This document shows positions 1 to 7,933 of a DNA stretch of 64,000 nt, in pieces. Made by a program: the position numbers and the translations under genes. Positions within the stretch are counted from its first letter, which is position 1. Every line of letters begins with the position of its first letter. The DNA is taken from NCBI GenBank assembly GCA_035550655.1, contig DASZOU010000033.1:186001-250000 (forward strand), in the 5' to 3' direction. Under the pieces are notes generated by a model. The model was given only the letters and a program-made list of their open reading frames with translations, was not told the origin of the DNA and did not search any database. This DNA is from DASZTV01 sp035550655 (GTDB lineage Bacteria; Actinomycetota; Actinomycetes; JAFAQI01).

Positions 1-902
1 GTCATGGTGACCGTGGTCGTCCGCGCACCCGCCGAGGCCGGCGCAACCTCCAGGTGAATCAGCGGGATGACCACAACCTTCGTCACCGGGCTTCGCACGT
101 GGCCGCGGGACCGCAGCAGCAGCCGGACGTTGCGCTGGACTGCCGGCGCAGAAATCGTCACCGCACCGTCTGCGTTGGTGCGCACGGCGCCGACCCGATG
201 CCAGCCCGGCTGTCCGACGACACGCTCTGCGAGTGCCACCCACCGGTTCGCGACAGCTGTGCCGCCTGCTGCCTTGAGGGTGCCGCTGACCGTGAGCGGC
301 GTTCCGACGGTGACCCGGGTCCCTGGCGAGACCGCCATCGTGAGCTGCGCACCGCTGGCGGGTGACGGCGTCGTGCTGGGAGTCGGGGTAGGCGTCGGGG
401 TGGCAGACGGCGTCGGGACGGTCACCGGCAGCGTCGACGACACGCGGGGCGACGGCGGCACGCTGCTCGGAACCGACGACGGAGTCGACCGCGGCGTCGG
501 AGTGACCACCCCCGTGCGCGCGGGCGCCGGCGTGGGCGGCAGCGACTCGGTCGGCGCCGCGACGACGGGCGCCGGGCTCGGGGGGGCGCTCTTGTGGTGG
601 TGCGGTGCAGGCACCCCGATCACGTGCAGCTCGGTGTGAAGCTTCTGCTGCCACGAGTCCGGCAGATTCGACGTGTACGCAGCCGCGGCGCCACCGGACA
701 CCGCAACCACGAGCACCGCTGCGGTGGTGGTCGATGCGATACGCGCGGCCGGCCGACGGCGGCGCCGCTGGGGAACCGCGGCGCGGAAGGCCTCGAGCGC
801 CTGCGGCTCGTCGGCCAGCTCCGCCTCGGTCGCGGGCCCGGTCAGCGCCTTGACGACCGGATCGTCGCGGAACGGCGACAGGTCGTCGTCGCGGTGGCGC
901 AT
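1..902 (-). CDS. Membrane-anchored protein with Pro/Thr-rich linker and Ig-like domain, partial (runs off left edge)
   Basis: The reading frame starts at ATG 902-900 and stays open to the window edge, so the C-terminus is missing. The ATG shares its A with the TGA of the ECF sigma gene upstream, implying translational coupling. The first ~65 residues are charged (MRHRDDDLSPFRDDPVVKAL), followed by one membrane segment (about residues 65-85, TAAVLVVAVSGGAAAAY), a long extracellular Pro/Thr/Ser linker and an Ig-like stretch (VSGTLKAAGGTAVANRWVAL) resembling that in the secreted protein at 1572-2336. Position next to a sigma factor and topology (cytosolic N-terminus, one TM, exported C-terminus) suggest an anti-sigma or sigma-linked sensor, but no zinc anti-sigma HxxxCxxC motif is visible. 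The function is inferred from context. Confidence 0.7.
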   Translation of the reverse strand, partial: MRHRDDDLSPFRDDPVVKALTGPATEAELADEPQALEAFRAAVPQRRRRRPAARIASTTTAAVLVVAVSGGAAAAYTSNLPDSWQQKLHTELHVIGVPAPHHHKSAPPSPAPVVAAPTESLPPTPAPARTGVVTPTPRSTPSSVPSSVPPSPRVSSTLPVTVPTPSATPTPTPTPSTTPSPASGAQLTMAVSPGTRVTVGTPLTVSGTLKAAGGTAVANRWVALAERVVGQPGWHRVGAVRTNADGAVTISAPAVQRNVRLLLRSRGHVRSPVTKVVVIPLIHLEVAPASAGARTTTVTM

Positions 903-1525
903 CACACGACCTCCGATCGAATCTGCGGATCCCGCGCGAGCGCCCTCAGCCCACGATGAACACTGACCCGCACCGCACCGGGTGACTTCCCGACGATGTC
1001 GGCAACCACCGGTACGTCGAGCCCGGCGACCACTCGCAGCATCACCATGTCCGCCTGGTCGCGCGGCAGCCGCCTGACGAGCTCGAGTGCACGCTCGGTC
1101 GACATATGGTCGAGCGCGTCGGCCTCGGCCGAAGTGGCGGCCTGTTGGTGCCCGAGCTCGCTGATTTCGGGAACCGGAACCGCCGGTCGCGCCGCGGCCG
1201 CACGTGCCGCATCGATCGCCCGGTGTCGGGCGAGAGTGAACAACCAGGCGCGGAAGCCGTCAACGTTTCCGACGAAGCTCGACAGGTCCCTGATGACGTG
1301 CAGCCAGGTCTCCGCCGCAACGTCCTCGTAGTTGCCCCCGCTGCGTACCTGCAAGTAACGCAAAAGCCGAGGCTGCAAGTCACGCCACAGCTCCGTGAAC
1401 CCGGTCTCATCACCGGCTCTGGCTCGCCGAAGCGCATCGTCGAGCGGCTCGTCGGCCCGACCCTCAGCAGGGCCTGACCGACGAGCTCGACGTGGCGGCT
1501 GCTTGCCGATGAGCCCCGTCCCCAT
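902..1525 (-). CDS. ECF-family RNA polymerase sigma factor
   Basis: Sigma-70 ECF protein directing RNA polymerase to an alternative promoter set. Region 2 is clear (ETWLHVIRDL, then FRAWLFTLARHRAIDAAR), as is region 4 with its helix-turn-helix (LPRDQADMVMLRVVAGLDVP, then IVGKSPGAVRVSVHRGLRAL). The chosen start, ATG at 1525, gives about 207 residues, normal for the family. An in-frame GTG at 1594 would add 23 residues and overlap the end of the upstream gene by 23 bases. It lies in an apparent operon with the secreted Ig-like protein upstream and the TM/Pro-rich protein downstream (stop/start overlap TGATG), so the downstream membrane protein is the probable regulator of this sigma factor. Confidence 0.88.
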   Translation of the reverse strand: MGTGLIGKQPPRRARRSGPAEGRADEPLDDALRRARAGDETGFTELWRDLQPRLLRYLQVRSGGNYEDVAAETWLHVIRDLSSFVGNVDGFRAWLFTLARHRAIDAARAAAARPAVPVPEISELGHQQAATSAEADALDHMSTERALELVRRLPRDQADMVMLRVVAGLDVPVVADIVGKSPGAVRVSVHRGLRALARDPQIRSEVV

Positions 1526-1571
1526 CTCATCTGAATCACGCGCGCTGGGATCGCGCCATTCTCCTGATCGC

Positions 1572-2336
1572 TCAGCCGATGGTAACGACGCCACTCACGG
1601 AACCCTGGTAGTTGGGTCCGCCTGCGAAGCCGAGCTGGAGCTCCTCGGCAGCAGAGGGCGTCATGACACGGAATGCCACCACGCCGTGCCGGCGAGTGCG
1701 CTTGGTCGAAACCGTGGTCCACGTCTCGCTACCCACGGCGCGCTCCTGCAGCCGCACCCGGCGTCCCGCCAAGGCGTGGCCGCCGCCTCGCAGCTGGCCC
1801 TCGATGAGCTCCCCGCGGCGGGTGTCACGCGCCCGGATCGACAGCGACGACTGGCGAAGGACGTGAACCGTCACGATCTTGCTACGAGCGGCGACGCGCC
1901 CGCGGTCGCTCACCGGAGTCGGAACCGGGGTCGGCGCCGGCGACGTGTCGGCGCTGCGGAAGACCAGGCGGTAATGGGTGTTGGCTTTCGGGGTGACGGT
2001 GAAGCTCACGCTGCCGTCGGTACCAGTCGTCGCCGCGGCGGCCCGGTGGGTGCGGTGGTGGCGACCGTTGACCCGCTCCCGCAGGTACACCGTGTCGCCG
2101 GCCTGCGGAACGCCGGACTTGGTCAGCACCCCGGACACAGTGTCCGAGGCACCGGGGTCGATGGACTTCTGCGCCAGGGCGATCGACAGGCTGTAGGAGT
2201 CGGAGGCGACCGGGGTGTCACCCGCGGGCGTCACGGCAGCCGCTGGGCTGACCGCCGAGACGAGCCCGACCCCACCTGAGGCAGTCAGGGCGAGTGCAGC
2301 GACCGATGTCGCTCGGCGCAAGCGGGTTGTGCTCAT
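1572..2336 (-). CDS. Secreted protein with Ig-like repeats
   Basis: About 254 residues from ATG 2336, which is preceded by a purine-rich AGGGGAA. An N-terminal signal peptide is visible (basic TTRLRRATS, hydrophobic core, AAAVTPA cleavage region). The mature part contains two beta-rich Ig-like repeats: one with VSGVLTKSGVPQAGDTVYLR followed by GSVSFTVTPKANTHYRLVF, the other with IEGQLRGGGHALAGRRVRL. These are the stiff-linker type repeats found in exported actinobacterial proteins, and a related repeat occurs in the partial protein at 1-902. No catalytic motif is seen. It probably acts in the cell envelope. It is upstream of and co-directional with the ECF sigma gene. Confidence 0.8.
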   Translation of the reverse strand: MSTTRLRRATSVAALALTASGGVGLVSAVSPAAAVTPAGDTPVASDSYSLSIALAQKSIDPGASDTVSGVLTKSGVPQAGDTVYLRERVNGRHHRTHRAAAATTGTDGSVSFTVTPKANTHYRLVFRSADTSPAPTPVPTPVSDRGRVAARSKIVTVHVLRQSSLSIRARDTRRGELIEGQLRGGGHALAGRRVRLQERAVGSETWTTVSTKRTRRHGVVAFRVMTPSAAEELQLGFAGGPNYQGSVSGVVTIG

Positions 2337-2438
2337 CGCGTTCCCCTGTTCGTCAGGCCCCTGCGCGAGGCGGGGGCGAGGCTGGCTTCGATGTAACAGC
2401 GGACCGGACCAAGATCGCGTTACAAGTAGCGTCAGCAC

Positions 2439-2966
2439 GTGAGCACGCTGTCCTTCCGGACGGCGACGGCCGACGACGTCGACGCGGTCGTCGCGCTGGT
2501 GCAGTCGGCGTACCGCGGTGACGCCAGCCGCGCCGGATGGACCACCGAGGCGGATCTGCTCGACGGTCAGCGCACCGACGCCGAAGCGGTGCGGGCAACG
2601 ATCGATGCCCCGGACCGGATGGTGCTGCTCGCGTTCGACGGACGCGAGCTGCTGGCGTGTTGCGAGCTGCGGGACCGTGGTGACCACGCCTACTTCGGGA
2701 TGTTCGCCGTCCGGCCGGCGCTTCAGGGCGCGGGAGTCGGGCGGGCGGTGCTGGAGGCCGCTGAGCAACATGCGCGCGACCTGTGGCACGCGACGCGGAT
2801 GGACATGACCGTGCTGCGGCAGCGCGAGGAGCTCATCGCCTGGTACGAGCGGCGCGGCTACCGGCGCACCGGCGCGACCGAGCCGTTCCCGTATGGCGAC
2901 GAGCGGTTCGGCCTACCCCGGCGCCCCGACCTGATCCTGGAAGTCCTCACGAAGGATCTCTCGTAA
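2439..2966 (+). CDS. GNAT-family N-acetyltransferase
   Basis: 175 residues from a GTG start, divergent from the secreted Ig-like gene with a ~100 bp shared promoter region. It has the GNAT fold signatures: N-terminal FRTATADDVDAVVALV, the acetyl-CoA pyrophosphate-binding loop FAVRPALQGAGVGRAVLEAA (Q/RxxGxG/A type), and a C-terminal YERRGYRRTGA motif typical of beta-6/beta-7. It should transfer an acetyl group from acetyl-CoA to an amine, but the substrate cannot be read from the sequence. It is followed by the hairpin repeat at about 2990. Confidence 0.88.
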   Translation: MSTLSFRTATADDVDAVVALVQSAYRGDASRAGWTTEADLLDGQRTDAEAVRATIDAPDRMVLLAFDGRELLACCELRDRGDHAYFGMFAVRPALQGAGVGRAVLEAAEQHARDLWHATRMDMTVLRQREELIAWYERRGYRRTGATEPFPYGDERFGLPRRPDLILEVLTKDLS

Positions 2967-2986
2967 CCGGGTCTGGCCCGGAAAAC

Positions 2987-3053
2987 CCTCCGTGATCTTG
3001 ACGAAAGAGGCGCTTTGAGGGCCCCATAACGCCTTCTTCGTCAGGCTCGCCGA
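2987..3053. repeat. Intergenic hairpin repeat, copy 1 (decayed right arm)
   Basis: This stretch between two plus-strand genes matches the repeat at 26984-27052 over most of its length: CCGTGATCTTGACGAAAG at the left, ATAACGCCTTCTTCGTCA at the right. In copy 2 the arms are perfect 19-bp inverted repeats; here the outer right arm has diverged (GGCTCGCCGA). It may be a REP/MITE-like element or a shared transcription terminator. Confidence 0.75.
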
Positions 3054-3076
3054 CAGAGAGCTACCCGGCGCGGACA

Positions 3077-4168
3077 ATGCCAGGTATGCGGGTCGCGGTG
3101 GTGGGAGCGGGGCTTGCTGGTCTGGCGAGTGCGGCGGGCCTCAGCCGCGCCGGTCACTCAGTGGAGGTCTTCGAGCGCTCCGATGCCCTGCGGGCGAGTG
3201 GGCTCGCTCTGAACTTCTGGTCGAATGCAACGTCCTTGCTGCCGGGGCTCGGCGTGGCGGACGGGCTTGGTGAACCTGTCGCGCGGATGACGATCCGCGC
3301 CCAAGGTCGCGATGTCACCACGATGTCTCTGCCGGCGAAGGGGCTTCCGCACGTAAACGTCGATCGAGCGCCACTGCTGGAAGCGCTCGCACGAGCCTTG
3401 CCCGAAGGGGCCGTGTCGTACGGCGTGAGCTGCACCGACGCGGCTGAGCTTGCCGGCGCCTACGACTTGGTCGTGGTTGCCGACGGCGTCAACTCCAAGC
3501 TTCGCAACTATGTGTCGGAGCAGCCACGAAAGCGTTGGCTGTGGCCGATCTGGCAGGCGTGTGTACCGGCCGAAGCACCCGAAGTTCCACCTGGGACGGG
3601 CGCGGCCATCGTGCGGGCTGGGATGTTCGCGGGAATCTGGCGATTGCCCGGCGGGCGACTGGGGTGGTTCGTCGAGCAGCCTTCCCGCACGCCCGGCACG
3701 GGCCACCAGCTCCTGGAGGAACTTCGCGGCGACAAGGATCCGTTGCTGCGGGCGGCTGCGGCTGCTACCCGGCCAGAGGACTTGGTCGAGTGGCTCGCGC
3801 AAGATACGTGGCCCGGTAGACGTCTGTACCGATCCAACGTTGTTCTCGTTGGCGACGCGGCGCATGCGATGCTGCCGACACTCGGCCAAGGAGCCTGTCA
3901 GTCGTTGGAGGATGCGGCCGAGCTGACACGCTGCATCGAAACGGAATCGAGCATTGCGGCTGCGCTCCGGCTCTACCAACGTCGGCGACTGCTCCGGGTG
4001 AAGATCATTGTCGGGCTGGCGCGCGCCGGCGCGGTAACTCGACGCTCCAACCTGATGAGCCGCGCCATCCCGGAATCGGTGATGGCTCGCCTCCTCGGCA
4101 TCAGCAGCGGGCCGATCATGCGTCACCTTACGAAGCCGAACCCAAGGCTCGTCTCGCGTGCTACGTAG
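3077..4168 (+). CDS. FAD-dependent monooxygenase (PHBH-type)
   Basis: 363 residues. The N-terminal Rossmann motif VAVVGAGLAGLASAAGLSRA (GxGxxG) ends its second strand with an acidic residue (VEVFERS). The PHBH-family second FAD motif is present near the C-terminus as VLVGDAAHAMLPTLGQGACQ. Such flavoproteins hydroxylate or epoxidise aromatic or polycyclic substrates using NAD(P)H and O2. The sequence is of the short salicylate hydroxylase/zeaxanthin epoxidase-like kind, and the substrate is unknown. A second possible start is ATG 3086 (three codons in), which puts the dinucleotide motif closer to the N-terminus as is usual. Confidence 0.85.
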   Translation: MPGMRVAVVGAGLAGLASAAGLSRAGHSVEVFERSDALRASGLALNFWSNATSLLPGLGVADGLGEPVARMTIRAQGRDVTTMSLPAKGLPHVNVDRAPLLEALARALPEGAVSYGVSCTDAAELAGAYDLVVVADGVNSKLRNYVSEQPRKRWLWPIWQACVPAEAPEVPPGTGAAIVRAGMFAGIWRLPGGRLGWFVEQPSRTPGTGHQLLEELRGDKDPLLRAAAAATRPEDLVEWLAQDTWPGRRLYRSNVVLVGDAAHAMLPTLGQGACQSLEDAAELTRCIETESSIAAALRLYQRRRLLRVKIIVGLARAGAVTRRSNLMSRAIPESVMARLLGISSGPIMRHLTKPNPRLVSRAT

Positions 4169-4225
4169 TCGGGGGCACGGGGGTGCCGTTCGTGGCGGAC
4201 CTGGCGTGCGGCCCTGTCCCAGCTG

Positions 4226-4459
4226 CTAGGCGTGGCGCTTGACCACCCGCTCGGTCGACACCGGATACATCTCGAGCAGCGCTTCCGGTCTGGTCGGGCG
4301 AAGCACGAGGTTGCCACCGCAGTTCGGGCAGCGGTTGTCCAGCCGGGTCTCGACGCACTCCGCACAGAACGTGCACTCGAAGGTGCAGATCCGCGCCTGC
4401 GGATCACCGTTCGGCAGGTCGCGGTCACAGTTCTCGCAGTTCGGCCTGATCTCCAGCAT
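4226..4459 (-). CDS. DUF1272 cysteine-rich small protein
   Basis: Small protein of about 77 residues beginning MLEIRPNCENCDRDLP, with many cysteines in CxxC pairs (CENC, CTFECTFCAEC, CPNC) that probably bind zinc; it is recognisably DUF1272. A GTG nine bases further upstream (4468) overlaps the stop of the gamma-carbonic anhydrase gene (GTGA) and is an alternative start; the ATG was preferred because family members begin at MLE. It is co-transcribed with the carbonic anhydrase-like gene. The function of the family is not known. Confidence 0.8.
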   Translation of the reverse strand: MLEIRPNCENCDRDLPNGDPQARICTFECTFCAECVETRLDNRCPNCGGNLVLRPTRPEALLEMYPVSTERVVKRHA

Positions 4460-4464
4460 CCGCC

Positions 4465-4986
4465 TCACCCGTCCAATGGGGTCACGCCGACGGCGTGGCG
4501 CCGGGCCAGCTTCCGGTACTCCTCCGGATTGGTCTCCACCCAGTGCGCCGCTCCCGGGGAGAGCGGGCCTGCCGACGCCCCCGCGGTGCCCCGGAACAAG
4601 GTGCCCGGCTCGACCACCGCATTCGGTGGGACGAGCGCGCCGGCCGCGACCATCGCGCGCTCACCGATGCGCGCGCCGTCCTGGATGACGGCCCCGTTGC
4701 CGATGAGCGCCTCCGTCCCGACGATCGCGCCGTGTACGACGCACTGGTGCGCGACGGTGGCGCCGGCGCCGATCTCCACCAGCCCGGCACCGTGAATCAC
4801 CGAGCCGTCCTGGATGTTGGCGCCGGCCTTCACGACGATCGGCCCGAAGTCCGCCCGCAGCACTGCGCCGTACCAAACGGACGCACCGGCCTCGATCGTG
4901 ACCTCCCCGACGATCGTCGCGGTCGGCGCGATGAACGCGTCGGGGTGAATCGAGGGACTATGCCCTTCGAAGGAGAACAGCGGCAT
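4465..4986 (-). CDS. Gamma-carbonic anhydrase-like hexapeptide protein
   Basis: 173 residues made almost entirely of left-handed beta-helix hexapeptide repeats (IVGEVTIEAGASVWYGAVLR, NIQDGSVIHG, VAHQCVVHGAIVG). The family's metal-binding histidines are represented by the H in VIHGAG and the pair in VAHQCVVHGA. It matches the YrdA/PaaY/CaiE-type gamma carbonic anhydrases, so either CO2 hydration or an acyltransferase-associated role is possible. The start chosen, ATG 4986 (MPLFSFEGHSPSI), fits the family N-terminus. It is first of a two-gene operon with the DUF1272 gene. Confidence 0.87.
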   Translation of the reverse strand: MPLFSFEGHSPSIHPDAFIAPTATIVGEVTIEAGASVWYGAVLRADFGPIVVKAGANIQDGSVIHGAGLVEIGAGATVAHQCVVHGAIVGTEALIGNGAVIQDGARIGERAMVAAGALVPPNAVVEPGTLFRGTAGASAGPLSPGAAHWVETNPEEYRKLARRHAVGVTPLDG

Positions 4987-5015
4987 CGCGGCAGCGTATC
5001 GACGCCGCGTCGTCC

Positions 5016-5171
5016 TCAGCGCGAGGCGATCTCGGCGTAACGGGCCTGCAGCCGCTCGCGCACCTGCTCGGGCGTGAACGAGCGGCGGCGGCGCTCGCGC
5101 CGTGCGACCACGACACCTGTCGCGGCGACGCCGGCGAGACCGGCGAGCCCGACCACCTTCCACCACTTCAC
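5016..5171 (-). CDS. Small single-pass membrane protein
   Basis: A 51-residue protein from GTG 5171: short N-terminus (MKWWKVVG), one membrane helix (LAGLAGVAATGVVVA), a basic cluster (RRERRRR) and a short helical tail ending YAEIASR. The basic residues after the helix predict that the tail is cytosolic. It lies immediately upstream of, and in the same direction as, the carbonic anhydrase-like gene (~30 bp gap). Not recognised as a named family. Confidence 0.65.
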   Translation of the reverse strand: MKWWKVVGLAGLAGVAATGVVVARRERRRRSFTPEQVRERLQARYAEIASR

Positions 5172-5207
5172 GACGTCACCGTAGCTCTCACCGGCAGACT
5201 GTCCGGC

Positions 5208-5870
5208 GTGACCACCGCACCGTCGTTGTCGTTGGACGCGGCCGTAGAGCTGACCCGCACCGGCGACCTCTGGTTGTTCCGCGGCCACAGCGCCGCCGAC
5301 ACCGCCATCCGCACGTTCACCAACGCTCCCGTCAACCACGTCGGCATGGCGGTCGTGCTCGACGATCTGCCGCCGTTGATGTGGCACGCAGAGCTCGGCA
5401 AGTCGCTGATCGACATGTGGACCGGCAACTACCAGCGCGGGGTGCAGCTGCACGACCTGCGTGACTCCGCCCTGGTGTGGGCCAACCGTTACGGCCAGCA
5501 GGGCTGGCTGCGGCAGCTCGACGGCGAGGTGTCGCGCGACGCCGAGGACAACCTGCTCAAGGCGATCGCGCGGCTCGACGGCACGCCGTTCCCGACCACT
5601 CGCGCCCTGGCGGCCGGCTGGCTCGGCGGCCGGGTCCCCCGTCGCGCGGCAACCGGAGAGAGCGCCCGGGAGACGGCGTACTGCGCCGAGGTCGTCGCGA
5701 TCACCTACCAGGACATGGGCGTGCTGTCGAAGCAGCGGCACCCGAGCTGGTACGACCCGGGCCGGTTCTGGAGCGGTGACGAGCTCGAGCTCGCTCCGGG
5801 GTTCCGGCTCGGCGAGGAGATCCCGATCGAGATCCCTGACGAGACGCCGCGCACCGCGCAGCCCCGCTAG
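5208..5870 (+). CDS. YiiX/NlpC-type permuted papain-fold protein
   Basis: 220 residues from a GTG start. The motif NHVGMAVVLDD supplies a candidate catalytic histidine and AYCAEVVAITYQDMG a candidate nucleophilic cysteine; the order His then Cys is that of the circularly permuted NlpC/P60 (YiiX/YebB) cysteine peptidases/amidases. No signal peptide is evident, so it is probably cytosolic. It ends 9 bp before the SnoaL-like gene and likely shares its transcript. The substrate is unknown; lipid or peptide amide bonds are possible. Confidence 0.7.
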   Translation: MTTAPSLSLDAAVELTRTGDLWLFRGHSAADTAIRTFTNAPVNHVGMAVVLDDLPPLMWHAELGKSLIDMWTGNYQRGVQLHDLRDSALVWANRYGQQGWLRQLDGEVSRDAEDNLLKAIARLDGTPFPTTRALAAGWLGGRVPRRAATGESARETAYCAEVVAITYQDMGVLSKQRHPSWYDPGRFWSGDELELAPGFRLGEEIPIEIPDETPRTAQPR

Positions 5871-5879
5871 GTTCCCCGC

Positions 5880-6338
5880 ATGAGTACCGACGTGCTCGAG
5901 CTGCAGCGGCTGCAGTCCGCCTACGCCGATGTCGTCACTCGCCGGGCGTGGTCCGAGCTCGACCGACTGTTCCTGCCCGACATCGTCGTCGAGGTCGCCA
6001 CCGTCAGCGCACCGGCGAGGTCGTTCACCGGCCCGGCGGAGTTCGTCGGGTTCGTGAGCGCGGCCTGTGAGCGGTTCGACCACTTCGGGTTCGTGATCCT
6101 CAACTCCGTCGTGGAGGTCACCGGCGACAACGCGAAAGCTCGGATCTTCATGTGCGAGATCCGTCATCACACCGCCGAGGACGAGTGGAGCACGGCGTAC
6201 GGCGTGTACAGCGACACCTACCGCAAGGTCGACGGCACGTGGTGGTTCGCCGAGCGGCACTACCGTTCGCTCGCGCGCACCGGACCGCAGGCAGGCATCT
6301 TCGGAGTACCTGCCGACCTGCCGCCGATCGGCCGCTAG
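5880..6338 (+). CDS. NTF2/SnoaL-like protein
   Basis: 152 residues with the SnoaL_4-type fold: an N-terminal helical pair (LQRLQSAYADVVTRRAWSEL), the motif FLPDIVVEVATVSAPARSFT, FGFVILNSVVEV, and the closing strands YRKVDGTWWFAERHYRSLA. Proteins of this kind are small dehydratase/isomerase/hydroxylase-like enzymes or ligand-binding domains. Acidic and histidine residues in the pocket (CEIRHHTAEDEW) could be catalytic but no specific reaction is assignable. It follows the papain-like gene closely and converges with the MFS gene, stop codons being about 7 bp apart. Confidence 0.78.
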   Translation: MSTDVLELQRLQSAYADVVTRRAWSELDRLFLPDIVVEVATVSAPARSFTGPAEFVGFVSAACERFDHFGFVILNSVVEVTGDNAKARIFMCEIRHHTAEDEWSTAYGVYSDTYRKVDGTWWFAERHYRSLARTGPQAGIFGVPADLPPIGR

Positions 6339-6344
6339 CGCCCG

Positions 6345-7817
6345 CTAGGCGGGTGCGACCACGACCGCTGCGTCGGCAATCTCTGCCTGCGGGTTGCGCG
6401 GCGTCGCCAGCACGTCCTCGAAGAAGGCCATGACGAACAGCACGCCGCCGAGGAACAGCCCGACCGACACGTGGTAGGCGAGCACGAACCCGTGGGTGTA
6501 GGCGACCGGAGGCAGCACGCCGGTGTGGATCTGGCCCGCCGCGTGCCGCAGTCCGAGCGTCACGAGGCACGACAACCCGATCGCACCGCCGACCTGCTGC
6601 ATCGCGTTCTGCACGCCTGAGGCGAGGGATGAGTCCTGGCCGGTTACCTCGTGCAACGCGGCGTTGCCCATCGTCGGGAAGCAGATCCCGGAGCCGAGTC
6701 CGAGGATCACCATGCCGGGCACGATGCCCGACCAGTAGTGCGTGCCGATGTCGATGCGCGAGGTGAAGAACATCCCGACCGCACACAGCCAGAACCCGGT
6801 GGTGAGCAGCGGCTTCACGCCGAGCTTGGGCATCAGCGTCGTACCGACACCGATCCCCATCCCGATCATGATGCCGAACGGCAGGTACGACAGCCCGCCG
6901 CGGATCGGCGACCAGTGCAGGACCTGTTGCTCGAACAGCGTGAGCATGAAGAAGTAGGAGAAGAACGCGGACGTGAAGAACAGCGTGACCACGTTGGTGG
7001 CGACGCGGGTGCGGTTGCTGAAGAACTCGAGCGGGATCAGCGGCGCCTTCGAGTTGGCCTCGATCACGATGGTGAGCCCGAGCAAGGCAAGCCCCCCGAG
7101 CAGAGGCAGCAACACCTGCCAGCTTCCCCACGGATGGGACGCCGCCTGCAGCAACCCATCGACGACGGCGATCAGCCCACCGGTCGCTGTGGCCGCACCG
7201 TAGTAGTCGGGTCGCTCGCCTTCCGCTCGCAGCATCTTGCTCTCCGACACCAGGCGGGGTGTCAGCACGAGCGCGATCAGCGCGACCGGCACGTTGACGA
7301 AGAAGATCCAGCGCCACGACGCGTAGTTGACGAGCACGCCGGAGATGACGGTCCCCGAGGTTCCACCGAGACCCGCGATGCCGCCCCAGATGCCGAGTGC
7401 CTTCACCCGCTCCGCCGGGTCGGGGAACAGGACCGCGATCAGCCCGAGCGAGGCGGGAGCCGCCAAGGCCTCGCCCGCACCCTGGATGAATCGCGACACC
7501 ACCAGCATCGCCGGGTCCTGCGCCGCGCCGCATGTCGCAGAGGCCACGGCGAACAGACCGGCGCCGAGCAGGAACAGCCGCCGCCGCCCGACGATGTCGG
7601 CGAGCCGGCCGCCCAGCAGCAGCAGCCCACCCGCCATGAGGACGTAGCCGTTGACCACCCATGCCAGCCCGGCCCGCGAGAACCCGAGGTCGGACTGGAT
7701 GTGCGGCAGCGCGACGTTCACGACCGTGACATCGAGCACGAGCATGAACTGGATCGCGCCCAGCAGGCCGAGGGCCTTCCAGCGACGAGGATCGGGGGTC
7801 GTGTCGGTCGTGGTCAT
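6345..7817 (-). CDS. MFS drug exporter, DHA2 (EmrB/QacA) family, 14 TM
   Basis: 490 residues from ATG 7817. Hallmarks are the motif D1-containing helix (LDVTVVNVALPHIQSDLGFS), WVVNGYVLMAGGLLLLGGRLADIVGRR with the loop 2-3 motif A, and motif C region (GTSGTVISGVLVNYASWRWIFFVNVP). There are 14 hydrophobic segments, as in proton-driven multidrug exporters of the inner membrane. An upstream in-frame ATG at 7880 is less likely because it would extend into the promoter shared with the divergent gene at 7934. The substrate is unknown, and no local regulator is adjacent. Confidence 0.9.
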   Translation of the reverse strand: MTTTDTTPDPRRWKALGLLGAIQFMLVLDVTVVNVALPHIQSDLGFSRAGLAWVVNGYVLMAGGLLLLGGRLADIVGRRRLFLLGAGLFAVASATCGAAQDPAMLVVSRFIQGAGEALAAPASLGLIAVLFPDPAERVKALGIWGGIAGLGGTSGTVISGVLVNYASWRWIFFVNVPVALIALVLTPRLVSESKMLRAEGERPDYYGAATATGGLIAVVDGLLQAASHPWGSWQVLLPLLGGLALLGLTIVIEANSKAPLIPLEFFSNRTRVATNVVTLFFTSAFFSYFFMLTLFEQQVLHWSPIRGGLSYLPFGIMIGMGIGVGTTLMPKLGVKPLLTTGFWLCAVGMFFTSRIDIGTHYWSGIVPGMVILGLGSGICFPTMGNAALHEVTGQDSSLASGVQNAMQQVGGAIGLSCLVTLGLRHAAGQIHTGVLPPVAYTHGFVLAYHVSVGLFLGGVLFVMAFFEDVLATPRNPQAEIADAAVVVAPA

Positions 7818-7933
7818 CCAGCGGCCCTCTGCGTCTGATGGTTCGTGGTCACCGTTCACTTCCTCAACGCACTCTGGCATGCGGCTGCGACAGCCCCGGC
7901 GCGGGTGTCACCGCCGGTAGAGATACTGAGTCG

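Noticed and set aside
5016..6260. Long minus-strand open frame over the papain-like and SnoaL-like genes
   Set aside because: The sequence is Arg/Val/Gly-rich antisense of two recognisable plus-strand genes. Only its last 51 codons make a plausible protein.
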